This document shows, piece after piece, positions 1 through 7,558 of a stretch of DNA of 8,687 nt; position 1 is the first letter of the stretch, and every line of letters begins with the position of its first letter. Made by a program: the position numbers and the translations under genes. The stretch is from Allobrachymonas sp. Lineage in GTDB: Bacteria > Pseudomonadota > Gammaproteobacteria > Burkholderiales > Burkholderiaceae_C. The DNA is taken from the NCBI GenBank assembly GCA_012036375.1, contig JAAUOI010000110.1, positions 1-8,687 on the forward strand, read 5' to 3'. Below the pieces are notes generated by a model. That model did no database searches and was not told the origin of the DNA. It saw only the letters and a program-made list of their open reading frames with translations.

Positions 1-306
1 CGCGTGATTCATGTCGGTCATGGCATCACAGGTGTGCTCGGCGCTGAGGTGGCCGTGGCGATTCGCCCCGAAAAAATCCATATCGGCTTGGATGCGCCCG
101 CTCAAAGTGTCAATGCGGTACAAGGCACGGTGCGCGAAATTGCCTACATGGGCAGCTACAGCACCTACGATGTGGCGCTGGCTGATGGCAAGCACTTAAA
201 GGTCAGCCAAGCCAATGCCAGCCGCCATCCTGATGGCATCATCACTTGGGGCAGCGCCGTTCATTGCTGGTGGGATGACACCGCGCCAGTTGTCTTGACC
301 TCCTGA
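1..306 (+). CDS. potG: Polyamine (putrescine-type) ABC transporter ATP-binding subunit PotG, C-terminal part
   Basis: This frame is open from the first base of the window and ends in TGA at 304-306, so only about the last 101 residues of the ATPase are present and the start lies to the left. What remains is the C-terminal TOBE-like region that follows the nucleotide-binding domain in PotA/PotG-type ATPases. The segment AIRPEKIHI is the family's typical 'RPEKI' entry, followed by a beta-rich part with REIAYMGSYSTYDVAL and ending in WWDDTAPVVLTS. From memory of E. coli PotG, the 'IAYLG...VYHV', 'NAHRH...TWGDEV' and 'VVLT' stretches match better than in PotA. No Walker or signature motif is in view. 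The protein would sit on the cytoplasmic face and power import through PotH and PotI, encoded 18 bases downstream. Identity as an ABC ATPase of a polyamine importer is firm; putrescine as substrate is inferred. Confidence 0.9.
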   Translation, partial: RVIHVGHGITGVLGAEVAVAIRPEKIHIGLDAPAQSVNAVQGTVREIAYMGSYSTYDVALADGKHLKVSQANASRHPDGIITWGSAVHCWWDDTAPVVLTS

Positions 307-308
307 AC

Positions 309-314
309 AAGGAG
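309..314 (+). promoter_or_regulatory. Ribosome binding site of potH
   Basis: AAGGAG lies 10 bases before the potH ATG at 325, inside the 18-base gap after the potG stop. It is a near-perfect Shine-Dalgarno match and fixes the potH start. Confidence 0.75.
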
Positions 315-324
315 CCCTGCAGCC

Positions 325-1263
325 ATGAGCCTGCTCTCACGCTTCATGCAAGCCCTCACACCCGGCCGCAGGTCTGTCTTGGGCATCCCCTATCTGTGGT
401 TGATCCTTTTCTTTGCCCTGCCCTTTGCGATCCTGCTGCGCATCAGCTTGACCGACATGGGCGAGAGCCTCAACCCTTTCGCGGACATGCTCATCAACAA
501 AGACGGCAAATGGAGCTTATTGTTGAAGGTGGAAAACTATTGGTCCATCTTTCGCGACGAAACCAGTAGCACTTGGGGCGACACGATTTACCTCGATGCT
601 TATGCGCTCTCGCTTAAATATGCATTCATCACCACTGTGCTATGCCTATTGATCGGCTACCCTTTTGCTTACTTTATTGCCCGTTCGTCGCCAGCCATGC
701 GCGTCTTGTATTTGATGCTGGTGATGCTACCGTTTTGGACTTCTTTTTTGCTGCGCGTGTATGCGTGGAAAGGAATTTTGGCGGATCAAGGCATTGTCAA
801 CGATGCCTTGATCGCAATTGGTTTGATTGAGGAGCCGATTCAAATGCTCTACACCGATATTTCCATGCTGGTGGGCATGACGTATGTGTATCTGCCCTTC
901 ATGGTGCTGCCGCTCTATGCCAATTTGGTCAAGCTCGATCAACGTTTGCTCGATGCATCCTACGACTTGGGCGCAACACCCTGGCAAACCTTTTGGTTGG
1001 TGACGGTGCCTCTGTCGCGCGCGGGTATTGTGGCGGGCTCGATGCTGGTGTTCATTCCCTGTGTGGGCGAGTTTGTGATTCCATCACTCTTGGGCGGCGC
1101 GGAGAACATCATGATTGGCCGCGTGGTGTGGGATGAATTGTTTTCTGCCAACAACTGGCCGCGCGCCTCGGCTTTGGCCGTGCTCATGATCGTGTTGGTG
1201 ATTGTGCCTCTGCTATGGTTTCAAAGCCGGGTGCGCCGCCAAGCGGAAGCGGAGCGTGGATGA
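325..1263 (+). CDS. potH: Polyamine ABC transporter permease PotH
   Basis: Inner-membrane permease of 312 residues that forms half of the translocation channel of a putrescine-type importer. About six hydrophobic segments are visible: roughly residues 20-40, 96-119, 125-147, 178-200, 232-254 and 281-300. The cytoplasmic EAA loop that docks on the ATPase is at about 209-230 (LDASYDLGATPWQTFW...PL), with the conserved glycine at 216. Segments such as GIPYLWLILFFALPF, LLIGYPFAYFIA, LPFWTSFLLRVYAWKGIL and GSMLVFIPCVGEFVIP closely resemble E. coli PotH (317 aa) as I recall it. The start is set by the strong AAGGAG. The stop TGA at 1261-1263 overlaps the potI start as ATGA, so the two permeases are probably translationally coupled and made in equal amounts. 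A PotB-type spermidine permease is the alternative, but the PotH resemblance and the PotI-like neighbour argue against it. Confidence 0.93.
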   Translation: MSLLSRFMQALTPGRRSVLGIPYLWLILFFALPFAILLRISLTDMGESLNPFADMLINKDGKWSLLLKVENYWSIFRDETSSTWGDTIYLDAYALSLKYAFITTVLCLLIGYPFAYFIARSSPAMRVLYLMLVMLPFWTSFLLRVYAWKGILADQGIVNDALIAIGLIEEPIQMLYTDISMLVGMTYVYLPFMVLPLYANLVKLDQRLLDASYDLGATPWQTFWLVTVPLSRAGIVAGSMLVFIPCVGEFVIPSLLGGAENIMIGRVVWDELFSANNWPRASALAVLMIVLVIVPLLWFQSRVRRQAEAERG

Positions 1264-2093
1264 TGGACAAGCTCAAGCGCTGGATGCATGCCAACGTGCG
1301 CGGCCTGTGGCTACTGGCCGTGTTTGCTTTTTTGTACGCACCCTTGGTGTTTTTGGTGGTGTTTTCTTTCAACAGCACGCGGCAAGACACGAATTTCACA
1401 GGTTTTTCGCTGCGCTGGTATCAGGCGCTGGCCGATGATCCGCGCTTGGTGCAAGGCTTTTTGCTTTCGCTCAAAGTAGCCTTGATCTCCGCCACAGCGG
1501 CTACCGTGTTGGCTACGATGTCAGCCTATGCGCTGGTGCGCATGGGCGCGTTTCGCACGCGCACTGTGTTTGCCGGTATGGTGCAAGCGCCTTTGGTGAT
1601 GCCTGAGGTCATCATCGGCTTGGCTTTGCTTCTGATGCTCGTAGGTGTCGAGCGGCTCATGGGTTGGCCGCCGCGCGGCTTGCTCACGATTGTGATTGGC
1701 CATATTCTGCTAGGCATGGCATATGCCGTAACAGTCATGCAATCCCGCCTGTCTGAGCTAGACAGATCGCTGGAAGAAGCCGCGATGGATTTGGGCGCAC
1801 GCCCCGGACAAGTCTTTTTCTTGGTTACCTTGCCTAACATCATGCCGGCGCTAGCTGCGGCTTGGCTGCTGACATTTACCTTGTCGTTTGACGATGTGGT
1901 GGTCTCTGAGTTTCTCTCGGGTCCCGGTGTGACAACTCTGCCGCAAGTGATCTTCAGTTACGCGCGGCGCGGTGTGAATCCGTCGATCTACGCGGCTGCA
2001 ACACTGTTGATGGCAGCCGTCACACTCGGCGTGATTGCCTATGCCATCTATATTGCCCGGCAAGAGCGCAAGCGCAGCATCAAACCAGCTTAG
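1260..2093 (+). CDS. potI: Polyamine ABC transporter permease PotI
   Basis: Second inner-membrane permease, 277 residues, partner of PotH in the channel. Hydrophobic segments are at about residues 15-37, 68-92, 104-128, 140-161, 194-213 and 245-265. The EAA loop is textbook: EEAAMDLGARPGQVFFLVTLP at about 172-192. NVRGLWLLAVFAFLYAPLV, LVMPEVIIGLALLL, LSFDDVV and SGPGVTTLPQVIFS resemble E. coli PotI (281 aa) closely. An in-frame ATG at 1215 would add 15 residues lying wholly inside potH. I prefer ATG 1260, or ATG 1263 directly after it, because it forms the ATGA overlap with the potH stop and has a GGAG six bases upstream. The gene ends in TAG at 2091-2093. It is the last gene of the operon in this direction; the next gene converges on it 26 bases away with no clear terminator between. 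The solute-binding protein, expected to be PotF-like, is not in the window. Confidence 0.93.
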   Translation: MMDKLKRWMHANVRGLWLLAVFAFLYAPLVFLVVFSFNSTRQDTNFTGFSLRWYQALADDPRLVQGFLLSLKVALISATAATVLATMSAYALVRMGAFRTRTVFAGMVQAPLVMPEVIIGLALLLMLVGVERLMGWPPRGLLTIVIGHILLGMAYAVTVMQSRLSELDRSLEEAAMDLGARPGQVFFLVTLPNIMPALAAAWLLTFTLSFDDVVVSEFLSGPGVTTLPQVIFSYARRGVNPSIYAAATLLMAAVTLGVIAYAIYIARQERKRSIKPA

Positions 2094-2119
2094 TCCTCGC
2101 GCGCGAAACTGTCATTTGC

Positions 2120-3699
2120 TCACCACAAGCGAATACGCAAATACAGCATGATGAGTACCATGCCCACGACAAAACCCAATGCGCCGTAGATAATTTTTGC
2201 AGTAACGCGTTAGTGCGTTTTTGCTCTTGTAGTAGCTCCTGCATCAATGTTCGATTCGAGTCCTCTGCGCTTTGTTTTTGCAGCACCTCATGCAAAAGGC
2301 GCGGCAGCTCGGGCAGATGCTTGGCATAGCGCGGCATTTGCGCTTTGAAGGCGTCGATCAGCTTTTGCGGGCCGACTTGCTCCAGCATCCATTTTTCGAG
2401 GAATGGTTTGGCAGTCGCCCACAAATCCAAATCAGGATCGAGCTCTCTGCCTAAGCCTTCAATATTGAGCAAAGTCTTTTGCAAGAGCACCAGCTGCGGC
2501 TGAATTTCCACATGAAAACGCCGCGAGGTTTGAAACAGGCGCATCAGCACCATGCCCAGCGAAATTTCCTTCAAAGGCCGATCAAAGTAAGGCTCGCAGA
2601 CGGCGCGAATCGCTGATTCCAGCTCATCTACGCGCGTGTTCGCAGGCACCCAGCCCGATTCAATGTGCAACTCGGCGACGCGCTTGTAATCGCGCCTGAA
2701 AAACGCCGCGAAGTTTTGCGCGAGATAGTCTTTATCGACTTCAGTGAGCGTGCCCACGATGCCGAAATCCAGCGAGATGTAGCGCCCCAAAGTCTCCTTG
2801 GCGGTGCTCACCTGAATATTGCCGGGATGCATATCCGCATGGAAAAAGCCATCGCGGAAGACTTGGGTGAAGAAAATCGTCACGCCATCGCGGGCAAGCT
2901 GCTTCATATCTACGCCCGACTTGGCAATTTGATCCAACTTACTGATCGGAATGCCCTTCATGCGCTCCATCACCATCACATCGGTGTGGCAATAGTCCCA
3001 GAACATTTCTGGAATCATCACCAGATTGAGCCCATCCATGTTACGGCGCAACTGGGCGGCGTTGGATGCTTCGCGCACCAGATCCAACTCGTCATGTAGG
3101 TATTTGTCAAACTCTGCCACCACCTCCATGGGTTTTAAGCGCTTACCGTCTTCCGACAAACTCTCTACCCATCCAGCCATCATGCGCATGAGCGACAGAT
3201 CTTTTTCCATCACAGGCTTCATGCCCGGCCGCAGCACTTTGACCGCCACCTCGCGTAAGCTGCCATCTTTGGTCTTGAGCACCGCAAAATGCACCTGCGC
3301 GACCGATGCGCTGGCCACGGGTTTGTGCTCAAACGATTCAAAAATATCAGCCAGCTTGCGGCCAAAAGCGCGTTCAATCGTTTGCACCGCAATGCTCGAA
3401 TCAAACGGTGGCACGCGGTCTTGCAAGAGCGCGAGTTCATCGGCAATGTCTGGAGGCAGCAAATCGCGCCGCGTGGAAAGAACTTGACCAAACTTCACAA
3501 AAATCGGCCCGAGCGCTTCCAGCGCCTCGCGTAAACGCTGACCGCGCGGTGCGCTCAAATTGCGCCCGAGCGAAGCAATGCGAGCAATGACTTGCAACCA
3601 CGGTTTTTGAAAACTTGTAAGCACCAGCTGATCAAGCCCATAGCGCAGCACAATAAAGACGATAAAGCTGCCTCGGGCAACGCGGGTAAACCAGCTCAT
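2120..3699 (-). CDS. ubiB: Ubiquinone biosynthesis protein UbiB (ADCK/ABC1 kinase-like), 3' end frameshifted as sequenced
   Basis: Atypical protein-kinase-like membrane protein needed for ubiquinone synthesis; the family has ATPase activity and is thought to help hydrophobic precursors reach the Ubi enzymes. Visible motifs: KFGQ of the N-terminal extension (69-72), the alanine/serine loop SASVAQVH (130-137) replacing the usual P-loop, the lysine of VAVK (154), ELDL (204-207), the catalytic-loop equivalent HADMHPGN (287-294) and LDFG (310-313). The start ATG overlaps the ubiJ stop as ATGA, with AAGG six bases upstream (3706-3709). As sequenced, the frame runs to 2080 with an aberrant tail and overlaps potI. 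One extra base in the five-base T run at 2194-2198 restores a membrane-helix tail (IIYGALGFVVGM ... LYLRIRLW) and a TGA at 2120-2122. That gives 526 residues, a usual size for the family, and removes the overlap. I take 2120 as the real end. Confidence 0.92.
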
Positions 3700-4235
3700 G
3701 CGGGGCCTTGGGTTGGATCACTATCTGATGCCGCAGCGCCATGCGGGGCGAATTTGCGCAGCATCACCAGTGCTTGGCGCACAAAGCCCATCATCGTGTG
3801 CGCTGGCACATCCCCCACAATCCGCGACAAATCTTCCTCTGCATCCCAGCGCACATGATCCACCAGCCAATTGACCTCTGCGGCCAGCATCACATCGCCT
3901 GAGATTTCCATGCGTGGCTTGTCGCCTCGCAAGAGTATTTGCAATAGCGCCAAAGGCTGCGTATCGAGCACGCGAATGCTCAAATCAGGCTCCGCGTCTT
4001 CTGGCGCAAGATCCAACAGACCCACAGGGGTCGCTATGAATTGAATAGCATACTGCGCATATTCCATGCCGGCAATCTGCCCTTTTCGCCTCGAAAGACG
4101 CGCCATGGCTTCTGGCTCTTGCTGTAACACATGGTTGAGCAAGAGCACGATGCGCTGCTGAATTTCGCGCGTGAGCCAAGGCGGCAGTTGCGGTAAGGGA
4201 GGCAAAGGTAAAGTTGGGAAGCTGGGTGCGCTCAT
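3696..4235 (-). CDS. ubiJ: Ubiquinone biosynthesis accessory factor UbiJ (SCP2-like)
   Basis: Protein of 179 residues directly upstream of ubiB, sharing a 4-base ATGA overlap with it. UbiJ is a lipid-binding accessory factor that, with UbiK, helps assemble the soluble Ubi complex carrying the late ring-modification steps. Features seen: a proline-rich start (residues 7-19), a short amphipathic helix with LLLNHVLQQEPEAMARL (31-47), a beta-rich SCP2-type core with FIATPVGLLDL (67-76), and the signature stretch MEISGDVMLAAEVNWLVDH followed by WDAEEDLSRIVGDVPAH (109-146). The latter parallels 'VEGDIQVVQNLVAL...IGDVAAE' in E. coli UbiJ (201 aa) as I recall it. The C-terminal helical tail of the E. 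coli protein is missing here. No good Shine-Dalgarno precedes the ATG. Sequence similarity is modest; the SCP2 pattern plus position next to ubiB make the call. Confidence 0.82.
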   Translation of the reverse strand: MSAPSFPTLPLPPLPQLPPWLTREIQQRIVLLLNHVLQQEPEAMARLSRRKGQIAGMEYAQYAIQFIATPVGLLDLAPEDAEPDLSIRVLDTQPLALLQILLRGDKPRMEISGDVMLAAEVNWLVDHVRWDAEEDLSRIVGDVPAHTMMGFVRQALVMLRKFAPHGAAASDSDPTQGPA

Positions 4236-4290
4236 ATCTGCATTATCGAAGCAAAATGGCTTGCCAAGAATGAGTCATCTGGTCACTGGC
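4236..4290 (-). promoter_or_regulatory. hemY-ubiJ spacer, possible weak promoter for ubiJ-ubiB
   Basis: This 55-base gap is the longest in the minus-strand block. It contains a GATAAT (complement of 4242-4247) resembling a -10 box and a TTGGCA (complement of 4262-4267) resembling a -35 box, but the spacing is only 14 bases, shorter than the usual 16-18. The -10-like box ends six bases before the ubiJ ATG and no Shine-Dalgarno is present, so a transcript from it would be almost leaderless. A 6-bp stem (4279-4284 with 4294-4299) spans the hemY stop but has no U-tract. Function is unproven. Confidence 0.2.
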
Positions 4291-5571
4291 TCAGACCAGC
4301 TTCTTCAAAGCCGCCATTGCCGCGTCGGCATCACCTCGCTGCTCGGCTAAAACACTCAAGCTTCGGTAGGCGCTACGCCGCAGCCCCGCATCGCCCAGAT
4401 GGCTTGCAGACTGCGACAAAAGCTGTTGTGCCTTGCCCCACAGTTGACGGTGCAAGCAAGCCATGCCTGCCAAATACTGCAACGGTACATCGTGTGGCAA
4501 TTGGCGCTGCGCGATTTCTATTTTTGACAACCAGCCCAAGTCAAGCTGTGCCTCGGCGCCAGAAAAACTGGCCTCCAAGGCGCTCACCAAGCGGATTTGC
4601 TCAGCCTCCAACAGTTGTGGATAGCGCAACCACACAGGCTCTATCCAAGCGCGTGATCGTTCACGCCAATGCATCTCATCCGCAGAATTGGCACTGAGAT
4701 TGACCAACCGTAGCGCCGCATGCGTGGCCACCGCTGGCTGCGCACGCTCCTCTGGAGACAAAGCGTCCCAAGCGCGGCTGAGTTGGTCGGCATCATGGGC
4801 TTGCGACAAACTGCTGATGGCCAAACTGCGCACCATGCTGCTCGATGCTTGTGCAGAAAAGCCGCCATGTTTGGCAAGCAAACGCGCCGTTTCAAGCGCT
4901 TGGGTTGGCTCCCCCGCCAATTGCAAAGCGCGCAGCTTCAGGCGCAGCGCCAAAGTACGCCGTTGAACGCCTTGGCTCAAGCTGGACAAACGCACCAGCG
5001 ACATACGCGGATCATGCTCATCAAGCATCCAGCGTGCACTTCGCAAAATCGCTCCTTCTTTGAAGTGCGCTGCGCTTTTGGGCAATGCAATATCGAGGGC
5101 CGCTTGTACATATTTTTCACGCTCATCACTCTCTTGCATCGACTGCGATGCCTCAGCAGCAATCAGCAAGCTCTGCGATTGCACCTCCAAGCTCGTACTG
5201 CGCACGGATGCATCGCTCTGTAGCGCCTTGGCATGCATATGGGCTTGCAGCGCCTGTTTCTTGGCGCGAGAAAATCGCCCTGCGAGCAGATGCGCGAGCG
5301 CATCACGCAACTGTGCATGCATAGCTTGCTGGCGCTGCGTAGCTCGCCAAGCCTTGGCTTCTTGAGGCAAGTCCATTAACGCGCCGAACGCACGTATTGC
5401 CAAATGCAAAAGAACAAACAAACCCACCAGCAAAAGCAACACCAAATTCAGCGATAAATCCACCCGATACGGAGGCCAGTACAAAGTGACGCTGCCCGTG
5501 GAACGCGTGGCAAATAAAGCAACCCCCACCGCTGCCGCAAAAATTGCCAAAAGCCACAGTGCAGAGCGCAT
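4291..5571 (-). CDS. hemY: Heme biosynthesis-associated membrane protein HemY (TPR)
   Basis: Intact gene of 426 residues. It has two N-terminal membrane segments (about 3-22 and 40-60) separated by the family's short loop, here VTLYWPPYRVDLSLNLVLLL, which is characteristic of the HemY N-terminal domain. The rest is alpha-helical and alanine/leucine-rich, with several TPR-like repeats. Examples are HLLAGRFSRAKKQALQA (93-109), TLALRLKLRALQLAGEPTQALETARLLAKHG in mid-protein, and QYLAGMACLHRQLWGKAQQLL towards the C-terminus. The family, common in proteobacteria beside hemX, is linked to late tetrapyrrole metabolism, probably as a scaffold; no catalytic activity is established. It is distinct from the protoporphyrinogen oxidase also called HemY in Bacillus. 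It follows hemX by 15 bases and ends in TGA at 4291-4293. The Shine-Dalgarno is weak, suggesting coupling to hemX translation. Confidence 0.9.
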   Translation of the reverse strand: MRSALWLLAIFAAAVGVALFATRSTGSVTLYWPPYRVDLSLNLVLLLLVGLFVLLHLAIRAFGALMDLPQEAKAWRATQRQQAMHAQLRDALAHLLAGRFSRAKKQALQAHMHAKALQSDASVRSTSLEVQSQSLLIAAEASQSMQESDEREKYVQAALDIALPKSAAHFKEGAILRSARWMLDEHDPRMSLVRLSSLSQGVQRRTLALRLKLRALQLAGEPTQALETARLLAKHGGFSAQASSSMVRSLAISSLSQAHDADQLSRAWDALSPEERAQPAVATHAALRLVNLSANSADEMHWRERSRAWIEPVWLRYPQLLEAEQIRLVSALEASFSGAEAQLDLGWLSKIEIAQRQLPHDVPLQYLAGMACLHRQLWGKAQQLLSQSASHLGDAGLRRSAYRSLSVLAEQRGDADAAMAALKKLV

Positions 5572-5586
5572 GCTACCAATCGCCTG

Positions 5587-6723
5587 CTATTTGCTAGGCG
5601 CTACCGACAACGTCGCCAGCGCGGCCAATGAGTCGTCGATGCGCGGCTGCGCGGCTGTCTTCAATTGGGTTTGCAACTGAACCAGCAGTGATTGAGCCTG
5701 TAGCACCGTGCGAGATTGCAGGTCAAAGTAGCGCGAAGCCAAACGACTGGCGGAATCGAGGTCGCGCCGCGTGATGTCAAATTGGCGCGCCAACAATGCC
5801 AAGCGAGCATTGAGCAACTGTAGCTTCAGGTTTTCTCGCGCAAAGAAACTCTGCTCGGGCGAGAGCAAGGCAGCCTCTGGCGCGTCGATACGGCTGACGC
5901 GCACCAAAGAACGAGCCTCGTGGCGCACCGCGCTAGCGATCTTGCGCAGCCACTCTGGCCACGCAGCCATCACACCCGTGCCAGTTTGCGGCGTCATTGA
6001 TTCTTCTGATTTCAGGGGCCGCGTCGTTGCCGTTGCGCTGCCTACTTTTGGAGATGATCCCACTGTGGCTACGGCATTAGCAAAAGGTAACTCATCAACC
6101 AAGCGCACCAACTCATCGAGCTTGATGAGCAAGCTCGGTGTATCGGCCACATTGGCCGACTTGACGCGTTCAATGTCTTTGGCCAAAGCTCGCAAAAGGA
6201 GCGTAAGGCGCGGCTGGGCAGAGCGCTGCACACGTTGCTCGGCACTTTTGAGCGCCGCCAGAAGAGGTTCTAGGCTGCCTGTGAGGTTGGCTTGCTGCTG
6301 CGCCAAGCGCAGAGCCGAATCCACGTCAGAAACTAAATTGTCATCGCGCGAACGCGAAAGACTTTGGATCAATTCTTCGAGCTGGCCGCGTTGTAAAGCC
6401 ACCTCATTGAGCCGTGTCTCCAGCAGCGCTTGACGTGAAACTATTTGTTGCACAGTATCTTGCGCAGATTTCGCCAACGTGCGACCTTCTACGGCGGCCG
6501 TGGTCGCATCTAGGCTTTGCCTGGCGAGAGCCTCTTGAATAGCACTTAACTTGAACCATAAACTGGCACTGGCCAGCATAGATACTGCACAAAGCGCTAT
6601 CAACAATATAGTGGCGCGGGAAGTTTTGGCAGTTCCTGCAATGTGTGCTGGTGCAGTCTGCCCATCACGGGCAGTTGCAGCAACTGCGGCAGCATCAACA
6701 GAATTAGCAGGCTCAACGCTCAT
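5587..6723 (-). CDS. hemX: HemX family membrane protein
   Basis: Intact gene of 378 residues. It has a short alanine-rich cytoplasmic N-terminus, one membrane segment at about 37-57 (ATILLIALCAVSMLASASLWF), then a long predicted helical/coiled-coil stretch (about 58-210, with QDTVQQIVSRQALLETRLNE and DSALRLAQQQANL). A low-complexity Ser/Thr/Pro linker at roughly 218-250 precedes a conserved helical C-terminal half containing EWLRKIASAVRHEARSLVRV, FFARENLKLQLLNARLALLA and FDLQSRTV. The motif of FARENLKLQLLNARLALL is a strong family marker. HemX is often labelled uroporphyrinogen-III C-methyltransferase in databases, but no SAM-binding motif is present and that function should not be assigned. 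The ATG lies inside the end of hemD (11-base overlap) and the gene leads into hemY after 15 bases, as in the hemCDXY operon of E. coli. Confidence 0.9.
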   Translation of the reverse strand: MSVEPANSVDAAAVAATARDGQTAPAHIAGTAKTSRATILLIALCAVSMLASASLWFKLSAIQEALARQSLDATTAAVEGRTLAKSAQDTVQQIVSRQALLETRLNEVALQRGQLEELIQSLSRSRDDNLVSDVDSALRLAQQQANLTGSLEPLLAALKSAEQRVQRSAQPRLTLLLRALAKDIERVKSANVADTPSLLIKLDELVRLVDELPFANAVATVGSSPKVGSATATTRPLKSEESMTPQTGTGVMAAWPEWLRKIASAVRHEARSLVRVSRIDAPEAALLSPEQSFFARENLKLQLLNARLALLARQFDITRRDLDSASRLASRYFDLQSRTVLQAQSLLVQLQTQLKTAAQPRIDDSLAALATLSVAPSK

Positions 6724-7527
6724 GCAACGATTTTATCGAGGCCGCCACATCGGCGATTGTAGGGCGTGACGTGCAAACAACAGCAAATCCGCGCTGCCGC
6801 GCTGCCTGCGCGATGCGCTCATGGGTGCAAATGCAAACGCCTTCTTTGGCATCGACTGAGGGCGGCAAATTGCGCAGCGCCTGCGTGCTGCTGAGTAACC
6901 AAACGCTGCCATCGCGCATCCACGCACGGCATTGCGCGATTTGCGCCATGCTCCAGCGCGGCGCACGCCGCTGATACACCACCAACTTCTGCGCCACACC
7001 ACCTTGCGCCATGATTTGCTGCGCCAGCCAATCGCGGCTGCTGTCAAACATGCCTACATCGCGGCCGCGCAAGATGAGTACGCGGCTGGCTGCGTGCACC
7101 TGCGTTTGTACCACCTGCCAGAGCGCCTCTGAATCAAATTGCGCCACCTTCGCATTGGGCGAATCGATGCGATCTGCCGGCAGCCCCAAGCCGCGCAGGC
7201 TCGTCACCGTACCTTGGCCAGTGGCCCACAAGCGAATATGTGGATACTCATTCACTACCAATTCAATAGCACGCTGCGCAGTAGATATGACGGCATTTGG
7301 CTGATTTGGCTTAAAAAAAGCAAGCGCCGCCGGGCTGCTAACAAACATCAGCGCATCAAAGCTTTCTAGGCGTTGCCAAGCCAACTCCAGCGCCTGCGCA
7401 TCGTCCTCCGAATCAACGGGCGCGATTTCGATCAAGGGCAGGGCAACCGCTTCATGTCCATACCTTGCAAGACTTGAACCCAAGGCTCGGCTTGGTCAGC
7501 AGGGCGGGTGACGATCAGGCGTGCCAT
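6713..7527 (-). CDS. hemD: Uroporphyrinogen-III synthase HemD, one frameshift as sequenced
   Basis: Cytoplasmic enzyme that closes hydroxymethylbilane with inversion of ring D to give uroporphyrinogen III. The start MARLIVTRPADQAEPW is the classic HemD N-terminus and is preceded by AGGAG 11 bases upstream. The frame breaks at 7458-7459: as sequenced it ends in a stop 21 codons later than the start of the conserved region would allow, while the rest continues in the neighbouring frame. Adding one G to the GG there gives ...VLQGMGHEAVALPLIEIAP without a gap and a protein of about 271 residues, normal for the family. Downstream, DALMFVSSPAALAFF, LWATGQGTVTSLRGLGLP, SRVLILRGRDVGMF and VWLLSSTQALRNL match the known alternating domain pattern. 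The family has low sequence identity overall, but the position between hemC and hemX settles the identity. The break is probably a sequencing error. Confidence 0.9.
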
Positions 7528-7538
7528 GGTGATGAAAT

Positions 7539-7543
7539 CTCCT
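7539..7543 (-). promoter_or_regulatory. Ribosome binding site of hemD
   Basis: The complement reads AGGAG, 11 bases before the ATG at 7525-7527 and inside the 31-base hemC-hemD gap. It supports this start over in-frame upstream codons, which would extend into the hemC 3' end. Confidence 0.6.
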
Positions 7544-7558
7544 GCTCTGAAAGGCGCG

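Noticed and set aside
1215..1259. Earlier start of potI at ATG 1215
   Set aside because: It would add 15 residues (rich in Gly/Pro/Ser) lying inside potH, unlike the PotI family. The ATGA junction at 1260-1263 with a GGAG upstream is far more typical.
2094..2119. Bidirectional terminator between potI and ubiB
   Set aside because: The 26 bases contain only a short CG-rich stretch with no stem-loop plus T-run on either strand.
2194..2198. Programmed ribosomal frameshift in ubiB at the A-rich slippery site
   Set aside because: The site is a plain A run with no downstream stimulatory structure that I can see, and similar breaks occur in three other genes here. Sequencing error is simpler.
2665..3099. 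Long plus-strand open frames opposite ubiB, hemY and hemC (for example 3026-3487, 5771-6433 and 7773-8546)
   Set aside because: They lie entirely antisense to recognisable genes, have biased composition (Ser, Arg, Ala, Pro) and match no family I know. They are shadows of GC-rich coding DNA.
4279..4299. Hairpin CTGGTC/GACCAG at the hemY end as a terminator
   Set aside because: The stem is only 6 bp with a nine-base loop, overlaps the coding end, and has no following U-tract.
5587..6723. HemX as uroporphyrinogen-III C-methyltransferase
   Set aside because: No SAM-binding or CobA-type motif is visible; the layout is one membrane helix plus coiled coil, as in ordinary HemX.
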